Positions 4,975-12,195 of a stretch of DNA of 13,008 bases are shown in pieces (the stretch's first letter is position 1; each line of letters opens with the position of its first letter). Below the pieces are notes generated by a model. It did not search any database and was not told where the DNA came from. It worked only from the letters and a program-made list of their open reading frames with translations. Made by a program: the position numbers and the translations under genes. Origin of the DNA: an uncultured Collinsella sp. (GTDB lineage Bacteria > Actinomycetota > Coriobacteriia > Coriobacteriales > Coriobacteriaceae); contig CALINZ010000205.1 in the NCBI GenBank assembly GCA_938045085.1, positions 1 through 13,008 of the forward strand. Direction: 5' to 3'.

Positions 4975-5616
4975 ATGAAGATCGCTCTGATCAACGAGAA
5001 TTCTCAGAACTCCAAGAACCCCATGATCGAGGCTGCCCTTAAGAAGGTTGTCGAGCCCATGGGCCACACTGTCTTTAACTATGGCATGTATGCCGACGCC
5101 GACTCCAAGCCCCTCACCTATGTGCAGAACGGCATCCTGGCCGCCGTGCTGCTCAACTCCGGCGCTGCCGACTACGTCGTGACCGGCTGTGGCACCGGCG
5201 AGGGCGCCATGCTCGCCTGCAACTCCTTCCCCGGCGTGCTGTGCGGCCATGTTGCCGACCCGCTCGATGCCTACACCTTTGCCCAGGTCAACGACGGTAA
5301 CGCTGTCGCCATGCCCTTCGCCCTCAAGAACGGCTGGGGCCAGGAGCTCAACCTCGAGTACACCTTTGAGAAGCTCTTTGGCTTTGGTTCGGGCAACGGC
5401 TATCCTGCCGAGCGTGTTGAGCCCGAGCAGCGCAACAAGAAGATCCTCGACGGCGTCCGCGCTGTGACTATGCGTCCGCTCGTCGACGTTCTGGGCGAGA
5501 TCGATCAGGACCTGGTGAAGGGCGCACTTGCCGGCGAACACTTCCAGGAGTACTTCTTTGCCAACGCAACCGACGAGGCCATCATCGCCAAGGTCAAGGA
5601 GATCCTGGGCCTCTAA
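4975..5616 (+). CDS. dhuI: RpiB/LacAB-fold isomerase, likely 5-keto-4-deoxyuronate isomerase (DhuI type)
   Basis: The 213-residue protein has the RpiB/LacAB fold signature: MKIALINENSQN at the start, GCGTGEGAMLACN at 71-83 (Cys72 at the position of the RpiB catalytic cysteine) and VNDGNAVAMP at 105-114. In canonical RpiB that last block starts with a His before Asn-Asp; here it is Val105, so ribose-5-phosphate isomerase activity is doubtful. RpiB-fold enzymes named DhuI are known in streptococci to isomerise 4-deoxy-L-threo-5-hexosulose uronate, paired with an SDR (DhuD). The adjacent SDR gene gives the same pairing. The ATG at 4975 is preceded by GAAAGG at 4960-4965, 9 bases away; an upstream in-frame start at 4840 would lie inside the inverted repeat. 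It ends at a strong terminator. Confidence 0.85.
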   Translation: MKIALINENSQNSKNPMIEAALKKVVEPMGHTVFNYGMYADADSKPLTYVQNGILAAVLLNSGAADYVVTGCGTGEGAMLACNSFPGVLCGHVADPLDAYTFAQVNDGNAVAMPFALKNGWGQELNLEYTFEKLFGFGSGNGYPAERVEPEQRNKKILDGVRAVTMRPLVDVLGEIDQDLVKGALAGEHFQEYFFANATDEAIIAKVKEILGL

Positions 5617-5641
5617 TCGCACGACTCATTGCAGCTAACGC

Positions 5642-5682
5642 AAGCGGCGGGCGTCCCATGTACGGGACGACCGCCGCTTTTT
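5642..5682 (+). terminator. Rho-independent terminator after the isomerase gene
   Basis: Stem AAGCGGCGG (5642-5650) with CCGCCGCTT (5671-5679), continued by CGTCCC/GGGACG (5652-5657 with 5664-5669), then five T (5678-5682). It lies between convergent genes. On the - strand the same hairpin lacks a T-run, so it mainly serves the + strand. Confidence 0.92.
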
Positions 5683-5736
5683 GCTATCTACCGACTGACG
5701 CCGCGGGGATAGGCCTCACATGCACCAAGGGGTTGA

Positions 5737-7686
5737 CTAGAGCTCGCAAGCAACCTTGTAGCCATCGCCGATGGCGTCGCGGATGTTGCCGCACTTGTTG
5801 GCATCGCCCAACACGTGGGTGGTAACGCCGGCTGCAGCAAGGTCGTCGGCCAACTTGGTATTGGGACGATAGCCCATGGCAAGTACCAGCGTATCGGCAT
5901 CGGCGATGGTGTGGATCTCGCCGTCCTTTTCGTAGCTGATGGCATCCTCGGTAATCTCGGTCACCTTGGCCTCGGTCAGCACGTGAACGCCCTTGGAGAG
6001 CATGCGCGTGATGAGCACCGCGCGACCGGCGCCGCCCTCGTTGGCGGCGAGCGTCTTGGTCATCTCGATGACGGTGACGTCGCGATTGGCCGGCGACAGA
6101 TCGTTGACCAACGGGGCCAGGTAGTCGGCCGTCTCGCAACCGACGGTGCCGCCGCCCACGATGACAATCTTCTTGCCCGGGAAAGCCTTGCCGCCCAACA
6201 GGTCGTCAGCCGTCATAACCTGCTTAAAGCCCTGCATGAAGGCCGGAGCGATGGGCTCGGCGCCATAAGCCAGGACGACCTCGTAGCCGGCGTAGTCGCG
6301 CTGAATGTCCTCGGCAGTAAGCTCGGTGCCAAATACGCACTTCACGCCTGCCTCGGCCAGGCGACGGTACTGATACTTGATCACGCGGGTGAGTTCCTGC
6401 TTTGCTGGCGGAACGGCTGCGATGCGCATCTCACCGCCCGGTTCGTCCTGCTTGTCCACGAGCACCACGTTATGGCCGCGCTTGGCGGCAATGTAGGCTG
6501 CCTCCATGCCCGCAGGACCAGCGCCCACAACCAGTACGTTCTTGGCCTCGGCGGCAGGCTCGTAACCGGCCTCGTCGCGCTCAACATCGGGGTTGACGGT
6601 GCAGGAGATGCGCTTGCCAAACATAATGCCGTTCAGGCAGCGCAGGCAGCCAATGCAGGGGCGGATGTCGTCGGCGTTGCCGGCAGCGGCTTTGTTGCAG
6701 AACTCGGCATCGCACAGATTGGCGCGGCCCATCATGCAGATGTCGGCAGCGCCGTCCTCGATCAGCTCCTCGGCGATCCAGGCCTCGTTGATGCGTCCAA
6801 CGGTGGCGACGGGAATGTTGACGTGCTTTTTGATCTCGCGCGAGCAGGCGGCATGCGAGGCCTGCTGGGTACCGGCGGCGGGAATTGCGGAGCCGCGCTT
6901 GATGGTGGTACCACCCGACACATGAATCATGTCGACGCCGGCCTTCTCCAGGCGACGCGAGACGTAGATCATGTCGTTGAGGGTCAGGCCGCCATCGGTG
7001 TACTCGTCGCCCGAGATACGAACGTCGATGATAAAGTCCTTGCCGCAGCGCTCGCGAATCTCGGCGATGACTTCGAGCAGGAAACGCATGCGGGCGTCGA
7101 GCGAGCCACCGTACTCGTCGGTGCGCTTGTTGTAGAGCGGAGTCAAAAAGCCGCCGAGCATGCCGTGGGCGTGTGCCGCATGGACCTCGACGCCATCGAC
7201 GCCGGCCTTCTGCATACGCACGGCGGCGTCACCGAACTGATGCGTGAGCTCGTGAATCTCATCGACCGTGATAGGACGCGGCGCCTCGCGGGCATAGGAC
7301 GGGCCCACAAAGGACGGAGCGATCAGGCGCGGCGTGCCCGGAATGTTAAAGGCCATATAGGCGGGGTGGAAGAGCTGCGGCATGATCTTGCAGCCATACT
7401 CGTGGACGGCCGCGGCGAGCTTTTCCCAGCCAGGGATAAACGTGTCGTCGTAGCAGCACATGTCACCCGGCAGATAGGTATAGGTAGGCTCGACCGTCAC
7501 GACCTCGGTGATGATGAGGCCCACGCCGCCCTTGGCGCGGGCACGGTAATGATCGACCAAGTCGTCGGTCACATAGCCATGATCGGCCAGGTTGGTGGAC
7601 ACCGGCGGCATAAAGACGCGGTTCTTGACCTCGGTCGTACCGACCTTGATCGGGCTAAAGAGCATTGGATAGGCAGAGGACTCCAT
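5737..7686 (-). CDS. Old-Yellow-Enzyme-type Fe-S flavin oxidoreductase (2-enoate/2,4-dienoyl-CoA reductase family)
   Basis: This 649-residue protein has the full three-part build of the 2,4-dienoyl-CoA reductase/2-enoate reductase/trimethylamine dehydrogenase family. An FMN TIM barrel covers about 1-340 (PQLFHPA at 103-109, HAAHAHG at 169-175, KRTDEYGGSLDAR at 187-199). A [4Fe-4S] site has Cys344, 347, 350 and 362. FAD (GAGPAG, 388-393) and NAD(P) (GGGTVGCE, around 515-525) domains follow. Such enzymes reduce activated C=C bonds in the cytoplasm. Two oddities: the residue after HAAH is not the usual Tyr-containing GYLL, and the Fe-S spacing is C-x2-C-x2-C-x11-C rather than x3 in the second gap. 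GAAAGGAA precedes the ATG at 7686. The GltD-like gene lies 198 bases upstream. Substrate unknown. Confidence 0.88.
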   Translation of the reverse strand: MESSAYPMLFSPIKVGTTEVKNRVFMPPVSTNLADHGYVTDDLVDHYRARAKGGVGLIITEVVTVEPTYTYLPGDMCCYDDTFIPGWEKLAAAVHEYGCKIMPQLFHPAYMAFNIPGTPRLIAPSFVGPSYAREAPRPITVDEIHELTHQFGDAAVRMQKAGVDGVEVHAAHAHGMLGGFLTPLYNKRTDEYGGSLDARMRFLLEVIAEIRERCGKDFIIDVRISGDEYTDGGLTLNDMIYVSRRLEKAGVDMIHVSGGTTIKRGSAIPAAGTQQASHAACSREIKKHVNIPVATVGRINEAWIAEELIEDGAADICMMGRANLCDAEFCNKAAAGNADDIRPCIGCLRCLNGIMFGKRISCTVNPDVERDEAGYEPAAEAKNVLVVGAGPAGMEAAYIAAKRGHNVVLVDKQDEPGGEMRIAAVPPAKQELTRVIKYQYRRLAEAGVKCVFGTELTAEDIQRDYAGYEVVLAYGAEPIAPAFMQGFKQVMTADDLLGGKAFPGKKIVIVGGGTVGCETADYLAPLVNDLSPANRDVTVIEMTKTLAANEGGAGRAVLITRMLSKGVHVLTEAKVTEITEDAISYEKDGEIHTIADADTLVLAMGYRPNTKLADDLAAAGVTTHVLGDANKCGNIRDAIGDGYKVACEL

Positions 7687-7717
7687 ACAGGGTTCCTTTC
7701 ATTTGAGCCGCTCGGCG

Positions 7718-7752
7718 GCAGTTGCTAACGTACCTATCGTACCAGCAACTGC
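7718..7752. repeat. Inverted repeat in the leader of the OYE-type gene
   Basis: GCAGTTGCT (7718-7726) pairs with AGCAACTGC (7744-7752), with an inner GTAC repeat (7730-7733 and 7739-7742). It lies 32 bases upstream of the 7686 start and could be an operator or leader hairpin. No clear promoter was found. Confidence 0.55.
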
Positions 7753-7802
7753 ACAACACCCGACCGCACGCACTCCCCTGCCTACGTATCGACCCACAAA
7801 AA

Positions 7803-7869
7803 AGTTGCGGTGAGATACGGAGCAATCGAGGCTTTTGACAGCCAAAACAGTCCGTATTTCACCGCAACT
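7803..7869. repeat. Palindromic intergenic repeat, copy 3
   Basis: Arms 7803-7821 (AGTTGCGGTGAGATACGGA) and 7851-7869 (TCCGTATTTCACCGCAACT) differ from perfect pairing by one G-T wobble. The right half shares AAAACAGTCC and TATTTCACCGCAACT with copy 1. It lies 15 bases beyond the stop of the GltD-like gene, just as copy 1 lies beyond gntR. Confidence 0.85.
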
Positions 7870-7884
7870 GATGGATGGGATGTG

Positions 7885-9102
7885 TTAGAGGCCCAGGTAG
7901 CTGGTCATGCCTTCGACGGCGAGCTTAGCACCTGCCACGGCATGAACCACGGTGAGCGGGCCGTTAACCACGTCGCCGGCGGCAAAGACGCCAGGTACGG
8001 TGGTCATGCCGCGCTCATCGACCGAAAGAAGGCCGCGATGGTCGGTCTCCAAGCCACCCGTCGTAAGCACAAGCTTGTCCTTGGGCACCTGCGAAGCCGC
8101 AATCACAACTGTGTCGGCAGACACATGGTCAAGCTCTTCCTCGTAGCCCACCACATTGTTGTCCTCGTCGAAGATAGCCGTCTCGAAGACCGGACCGTTA
8201 TCGTCGATGGCATAGATCGCCTTGCCGCACACAATCTCGGCACCATCGAGCTCGGTCAGCTCTACCTCGTCATCGATGGCAGAGATATGGCGCGATCGGG
8301 CATACACGGTGACCTTGCGAGCGCCCGAGCGCAGGGCCGTGCGGGCAACGTCCATGGCCACATTGCCGGCACCGATGACCGCCACGTTCTGCCCGATCGC
8401 CACGCTCGAGGGATCGACCAGGTAATCGATACCAAACAGCACGTTGCCGCGCGACTCGCCGGGAATACCCAACTTGCGAGCTCGCCAGGTACCGGTACCG
8501 ACAAAGACCGCGTCGTAGCCGTCACGTAGCAGGTCATCGATGTGCAGTGCGCCGCCGATGGTGGTCGAAGGGCGCACGCGCACGCCAAGCGAGCACATCA
8601 CGTGACGGTACTTTTGCACGAGCGCACGGGGCAGGCGGAACTCGGGGATACCGTACTCCAGTACACCGCCGACCTCGGGGCGCTGTTCAAATACCGTGAC
8701 GGCACAGCCCAGCTGGGCTATCTTAATGGCCACGGTAATACCGGCAGGACCGGAACCGACCACAGCAACCTGTTTGCCGCACGACGGCGCGGGCGTCCAC
8801 TCCTTACGATCCAAATACGCTGTCGAGATATAGTTCTCGATGCTCGAGAAATGCACGGGTGTGCCCTTGCGGCCCTGGATGCAAGCACCCTCGCACTGGC
8901 CCGAATGGTTGCACACCATGGAGCAGACCGCGCTCATGGGATTATTCTGGAACAGCAGCTCGCCCGCCTCTTCTAGACGACGCTGTTTGAACAGGTCGAT
9001 GACCCGCGGAATAGGCGTCTGAACCGGGCAGCCCTTAATCTGACAGAACGCCCTTTTACAACCTAGGCAACAATTCGCCTCTTCGACAATGTGGATAGCC
9101 AC
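7885..9102 (-). CDS. GltD-like NAD(P)-dependent Fe-S/FAD oxidoreductase
   Basis: The 405-residue protein matches the glutamate-synthase small-subunit (GltD) superfamily. The N-terminal Fe-S part has cysteines at 11/12, 15, 20 and 25 (CLGCKRAFCQIKGCP) and at 60, 64, 70 and 74. Then come the FAD motif GSGPAG (116-121) with GGVLEYGIPEFRLP, the NAD(P) motif GAGNVAMD (244-251) and the closing GVFAAGDVV. These proteins pass electrons from NAD(P)H to a partner. No glutamate synthase large subunit is in the window; the flavoenzyme downstream is the natural candidate partner. The start is taken as GTG 9102 because AGGGGAG lies just upstream and homologues begin with AIHI-EEA; a TTG at 9129 lacks such a site. 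The 102 bases before it hold an ATGGGGCG/CGCCCCAT hairpin (9129-9136 with 9158-9165). Confidence 0.87.
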   Translation of the reverse strand: MAIHIVEEANCCLGCKRAFCQIKGCPVQTPIPRVIDLFKQRRLEEAGELLFQNNPMSAVCSMVCNHSGQCEGACIQGRKGTPVHFSSIENYISTAYLDRKEWTPAPSCGKQVAVVGSGPAGITVAIKIAQLGCAVTVFEQRPEVGGVLEYGIPEFRLPRALVQKYRHVMCSLGVRVRPSTTIGGALHIDDLLRDGYDAVFVGTGTWRARKLGIPGESRGNVLFGIDYLVDPSSVAIGQNVAVIGAGNVAMDVARTALRSGARKVTVYARSRHISAIDDEVELTELDGAEIVCGKAIYAIDDNGPVFETAIFDEDNNVVGYEEELDHVSADTVVIAASQVPKDKLVLTTGGLETDHRGLLSVDERGMTTVPGVFAAGDVVNGPLTVVHAVAGAKLAVEGMTSYLGL

Positions 9103-9204
9103 GCAACTCCCCTTTTTAATGCAATCCAATGGGGCGACGATAAAGACCCTTCACCGCCGCCCCATACAGGTAATCTCAATCTGCCGACACGGCAAAAGCC
9201 AATG

Positions 9205-10110
9205 CTATAACTCGCGATGCGAAGCCCCGCAGCGAGCGGACATGTGCTCGAGTGTTGCCAGGCAGTCAGCCGCCGTCGCCGGCACGCTGTTCTCGACCAC
9301 GCAGGGAATCCCAGGGCAGGCGGCAGCCGCCCAGGCCACCACGGGCTCAAAGTCATATCGTCCCGTCTCGCCCACGCCATGACACACCAGGCGCGAACCC
9401 GTACCGTCGCACCAACCGGCTTCGTCCTCGTTATCAACGACCTCAAAATCCTTGGCGTGCAGCGCGCGGATCTTACTGCCGCATAAGTAGAGCATGCGCG
9501 CGGTGATTTCCTGCGCTTCGTCAACAACACTGGGGTGCAGCAGTGATACCGGGTCATAGATCACGCCGAGCGACGGACTCGAGACGCGCTCTAGCACCTC
9601 ACGGCAGCGATCCGGCGTGTTGACCGTTTCGTTCCAACCAGGCTCGATCAAAATTTGCCCACCCACGGCCTCGGCCCGATCGCAGACGCGTGCAAGCCCG
9701 TCTGCAAACGCATCGAGTGCCTCATCGGTCATGCGGTCGTCAGCAACGCGGTTCTGTGCATTGGGGCGACCGGTCTCGGTGCCAACCGGGCATCCGCCGA
9801 GCATCTGGGCAAAGTTCAAGCATGCCTCGTACTCGGCAAAGTTATCCATGAGCTGTTGGCGATCGGGCGTCGCCAGATTCTTATAACAGCCGAGCACGGC
9901 GACCGAAACGCCCGCCTCGTCGAGCACCGCACGCAAATGGTCGGCAAGCTCGTGGGTCAGGCCGCCTCGATCGATCCCCATCGATGCGTAGAGCACCTTG
10001 CTCGGCAGTTGAATGCACGAAAAGCCCAGCTCTCCCGCCATGCGAATGCGTTCCTCGACGGTCCCCTGCGGAAGGTCGTGCAAACGTACGCCCGGAGTAA
10101 TAGCCCCCAC
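9205..10110 (-). CDS. TIM-barrel sugar-phosphate isomerase/epimerase (AP endonuclease 2 superfamily)
   Basis: The 301-residue protein fits the xylose-isomerase-like TIM-barrel family (PF01261). The four metal ligands expected are all visible: Glu156 (ILIEPGW), Asp186 (VIYDPVS), His218 (ALHAKDF) and Glu273 (CVVENS). An early PVGTETGRPN segment (108-117) is a usual feature of the group. Members isomerise or epimerise free or phosphorylated sugars with a divalent metal; the substrate here cannot be told. The start is most likely GTG 10110, one base past the GH105 stop codon, with AAGGG about 11 bases upstream; GTG 10119 would overlap the GH105 end. Either way it is translationally coupled to GH105, which argues for a job in the same oligosaccharide pathway. 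Confidence 0.82.
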   Translation of the reverse strand: MGAITPGVRLHDLPQGTVEERIRMAGELGFSCIQLPSKVLYASMGIDRGGLTHELADHLRAVLDEAGVSVAVLGCYKNLATPDRQQLMDNFAEYEACLNFAQMLGGCPVGTETGRPNAQNRVADDRMTDEALDAFADGLARVCDRAEAVGGQILIEPGWNETVNTPDRCREVLERVSSPSLGVIYDPVSLLHPSVVDEAQEITARMLYLCGSKIRALHAKDFEVVDNEDEAGWCDGTGSRLVCHGVGETGRYDFEPVVAWAAAACPGIPCVVENSVPATAADCLATLEHMSARCGASHREL

Positions 10111-10111
10111 G

Positions 10112-11350
10112 TTATTCACATCCCTTATGAGCGTTGATGCCCGGGGTGTATCCGCCAAACGGGTCCTCGATAGAGCACACGCCCGAGGGAGCAAGCGGGT
10201 CATGCCTGCCGGCCAGTTTGTCGTGATGCATGGTCTCGATATAGGCAAGCACCAGCGGCGCCACGCCCTTCGCATCGTTTTTGACGATAGGCTCGCTCAT
10301 GTAGTAACCAAACGTGCCCTCGCGGTGCGCGGTGTTTCCCAAGCCCGCGACCAGGCAGATGTTGTCGAGCGCCAGCTGTCCATCATGCTCGGACAGGCAG
10401 GTCTCGCAGATGCCGTCGAAGGCGCGACGGCCGTACTGGTAGTAACGCTCGCCCAGCACGCCTAGACGCACGCCCTTCATGATGGCATTGGCAAAAATCG
10501 CGCTACCAGACTCCTCCAGGTAGTTGGGGGCGATATTGGGCAGGTTGATGACCTGATGCCACATGCCGGTCTTCTCGTCCTGATACGGCAGCATGGCATC
10601 GATCAGGTCGTGGAACATCTTGCGAATCTCGTCCTTCTCGGCTGACATCGAAGGCGGCATGAGCTCCCAGGTATCGATGAGTGCCATGGCAAACCAGCCC
10701 TCGGCGCGCAGCCAGAAGTTAGCCGAAAGGCCGGTGACCGGGTCGCACCAGAACTGTTTGCGGCTCGCGTCGTAAGCGTGATAGTACAGACCGTTGAGGG
10801 GGTTGCGCATCAGGTCATGCACGACCTGGAACATATGGAAGCTGTCCGAGCAGGCACGACGGTTGTGGAAGCTCAGCTCGTACTGCATGTAGAACGGCTG
10901 GGCCATATACATGCCATCGAGCCAGATCTGGTTGGGATAGACGGCCTTGTGCCAAAACACGCCTTCTTTGGTGCGCGGCTGGGTCTCGAGCTGGCGGTAG
11001 ATGGTGTCCATGGCGGCACGGTACTTGGGCTTGCCCACCAGGTCATAGAGCTTGTAGAGGGTCTTGCCCGCATTGACGTTATCGAGGTTGTACTCCTGCG
11101 GGTTGTAATGCTTGATGGTGCCATCGTCCTGGACAAAAAAATCGATGTAGTCGTCGGCGAAAGTCAGGTAGCGCTGCTCACCCGTGATCTCATACAGTTC
11201 GATGAGCGCCTTGATCATGCAGCCGTCAATATAGTTCCAGGTGTTCTCCTTGCCGGCGCGAATCTTTTCGATATTCCAAGCCGGCGCCTGCGGCGTAGAG
11301 GTTTCGATCAACTGCTCGATATAACGGTCCAGGATTTGATTGCAACCCAT
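10112..11350 (-). CDS. GH105 unsaturated rhamnogalacturonyl/uronyl hydrolase
   Basis: The 412-residue protein is an (alpha/alpha)6-barrel hydrolase of the GH105/GH88 type. It hydrates and cleaves the delta-4,5-unsaturated uronic acid from oligosaccharides made by lyases, releasing the sugar that opens to 5-keto-4-deoxyuronate. Asp90 (NLDNVNAGK) and Asp145 (IWLDGMYMA) correspond to the two acidic residues of Bacillus YteR. GVFWHKAVYPNQIW and YYMSEPIVKNDAKGVAP are further GH105-like blocks. No signal peptide, so it works in the cytoplasm on imported oligosaccharides; no transporter is in the window. ATG 11350 is preferred over ATG 11368 because AGAGGGG lies six bases before it and 11368 has no site. 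Two operator palindromes lie upstream. The natural substrate (pectin, ulvan or other) is not fixed by sequence. Confidence 0.9.
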   Translation of the reverse strand: MGCNQILDRYIEQLIETSTPQAPAWNIEKIRAGKENTWNYIDGCMIKALIELYEITGEQRYLTFADDYIDFFVQDDGTIKHYNPQEYNLDNVNAGKTLYKLYDLVGKPKYRAAMDTIYRQLETQPRTKEGVFWHKAVYPNQIWLDGMYMAQPFYMQYELSFHNRRACSDSFHMFQVVHDLMRNPLNGLYYHAYDASRKQFWCDPVTGLSANFWLRAEGWFAMALIDTWELMPPSMSAEKDEIRKMFHDLIDAMLPYQDEKTGMWHQVINLPNIAPNYLEESGSAIFANAIMKGVRLGVLGERYYQYGRRAFDGICETCLSEHDGQLALDNICLVAGLGNTAHREGTFGYYMSEPIVKNDAKGVAPLVLAYIETMHHDKLAGRHDPLAPSGVCSIEDPFGGYTPGINAHKGCE

Positions 11351-11377
11351 TGCTGTCCCCTCTGACATAAACGATAG

Positions 11378-11389
11378 GTGAACGTTACC
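11378..11389. promoter_or_regulatory. LacI-type operator site 4 (GTGAACGTTACC)
   Basis: The operator centre is 33 bases upstream of the GH105 start. A possible -10 box TACACT (- strand, 11398-11393) would place transcription initiation inside this site, which suits repression. An alternative -10 (TATCGT, 11376-11371) would leave a very short leader. Confidence 0.6.
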
Positions 11390-11405
11390 CCTAGTGTAAC
11401 GCGAA

Positions 11406-11443
11406 CGAGGAATATAGAGTGAACGTTAACCCTATATTCCTCG
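11406..11443. promoter_or_regulatory. Extended 38-bp palindrome containing operator site 5
   Basis: GTGAACGTTAAC (11419-11430) is at the exact centre of a larger palindrome with 12-base perfect arms CGAGGAATATAG (11406-11417) and CTATATTCCTCG (11432-11443). Seventeen of 19 base pairs are symmetrical. It is flanked by an 8-base direct repeat CGCGAACG (11400-11407 and 11442-11449). It lies between the SGNH stop and the GH105 start, 41 bases from site 4. There is no T-run, so it is more likely a protein-binding site than a terminator. Confidence 0.65.
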
Positions 11444-11457
11444 CGAACGGCAGACTT

Positions 11458-12126
11458 TTAGCGGCAAACGGCGGTGAGACCCGCGGCGATGCGATGCGCC
11501 AGGCGCTCATAGCCGGCAGGGCTGTAGTGCAGACCGTCCGGCATATAGAGCTCGCGGTGCTCCGGCAAAAACGGGCTGATACCGCTTTGCGCATACAGGT
11601 CAATCACCGGCACGGAGTAGCGGTCGCAGACCTCGAGCATCGCTCGCACGTAGGCGACCTGCGTCAACCCCAAATGGTTCGCCTCGTCGCTTGCCGGGAT
11701 ATCCTTCTCGTGCTTGCCGCTCGTCTTGCACGGCGTCATAAACACGAGCTTTGCCCGAGGCGAGCGCGCCGTTATGGTGCGAATCAGGTAGTCGAGTGCA
11801 CCGTAGAACTCATGCACGTCCGTGCTGCCCAGCTCTCCAAGCGGCACGTTGCGGCTAAAGTCGTTGACGCCGCCAAAGACGATGTAGATATCGGCCGCAT
11901 CGTTGATACCGTCCAGGCGCTCGACAAACGAATCGGTACGGTCGGCCTTGATGGCGATGCGCGAACCCTTGATGCCAAAGTTCTCGACGACCGCGCCTCC
12001 CAGCAACGCGCCCAGATGCGAAGTCCAGGAGATGTCGTTACCGCCTGCGCCGCATCCGTTATCGCCCCATGTGGTCGAATCGCCAAAGCAGCAAATGGTC
12101 GATTCACTCAAGCTCTTCGTTTCCAT
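11458..12126 (-). CDS. SGNH/GDSL-family esterase
   Basis: The 222-residue protein has all four SGNH blocks: GDSTTWG with nucleophile Ser17 (15-21), Gly51 in ENFGIKG, Asn88 in FGGVND (84-89), and the Asp197/His200 pair in DGLHYSP. Such enzymes remove acetyl or other acyl groups, and members of this superfamily act on rhamnogalacturonan and xylan acetyl esters. There is no signal peptide, so it would act on imported, still-esterified oligosaccharides before GH105. The ATG at 12126 follows GAGGAG at a spacing of six, so it is preferred to ATG 12186. It lies 69 bases after the larger esterase gene and upstream of GH105. The actual acyl substrate is inferred. Confidence 0.85.
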   Translation of the reverse strand: METKSLSESTICCFGDSTTWGDNGCGAGGNDISWTSHLGALLGGAVVENFGIKGSRIAIKADRTDSFVERLDGINDAADIYIVFGGVNDFSRNVPLGELGSTDVHEFYGALDYLIRTITARSPRAKLVFMTPCKTSGKHEKDIPASDEANHLGLTQVAYVRAMLEVCDRYSVPVIDLYAQSGISPFLPEHRELYMPDGLHYSPAGYERLAHRIAAGLTAVCR

Positions 12127-12195
12127 AATCTTCTCCTCATCCGCCCATCGGCGGTCATACAGGAACGTACCGTTTATTCGCAGCATGCCGAGGGG

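Noticed and set aside
5815..7728. A 637-codon open frame on the + strand
   Set aside because: It is antisense to the well-supported flavoenzyme gene, lacks any recognisable motif and has the repetitive Gly/Ala/Val/Asp/His composition expected of a shadow frame in GC-rich DNA.
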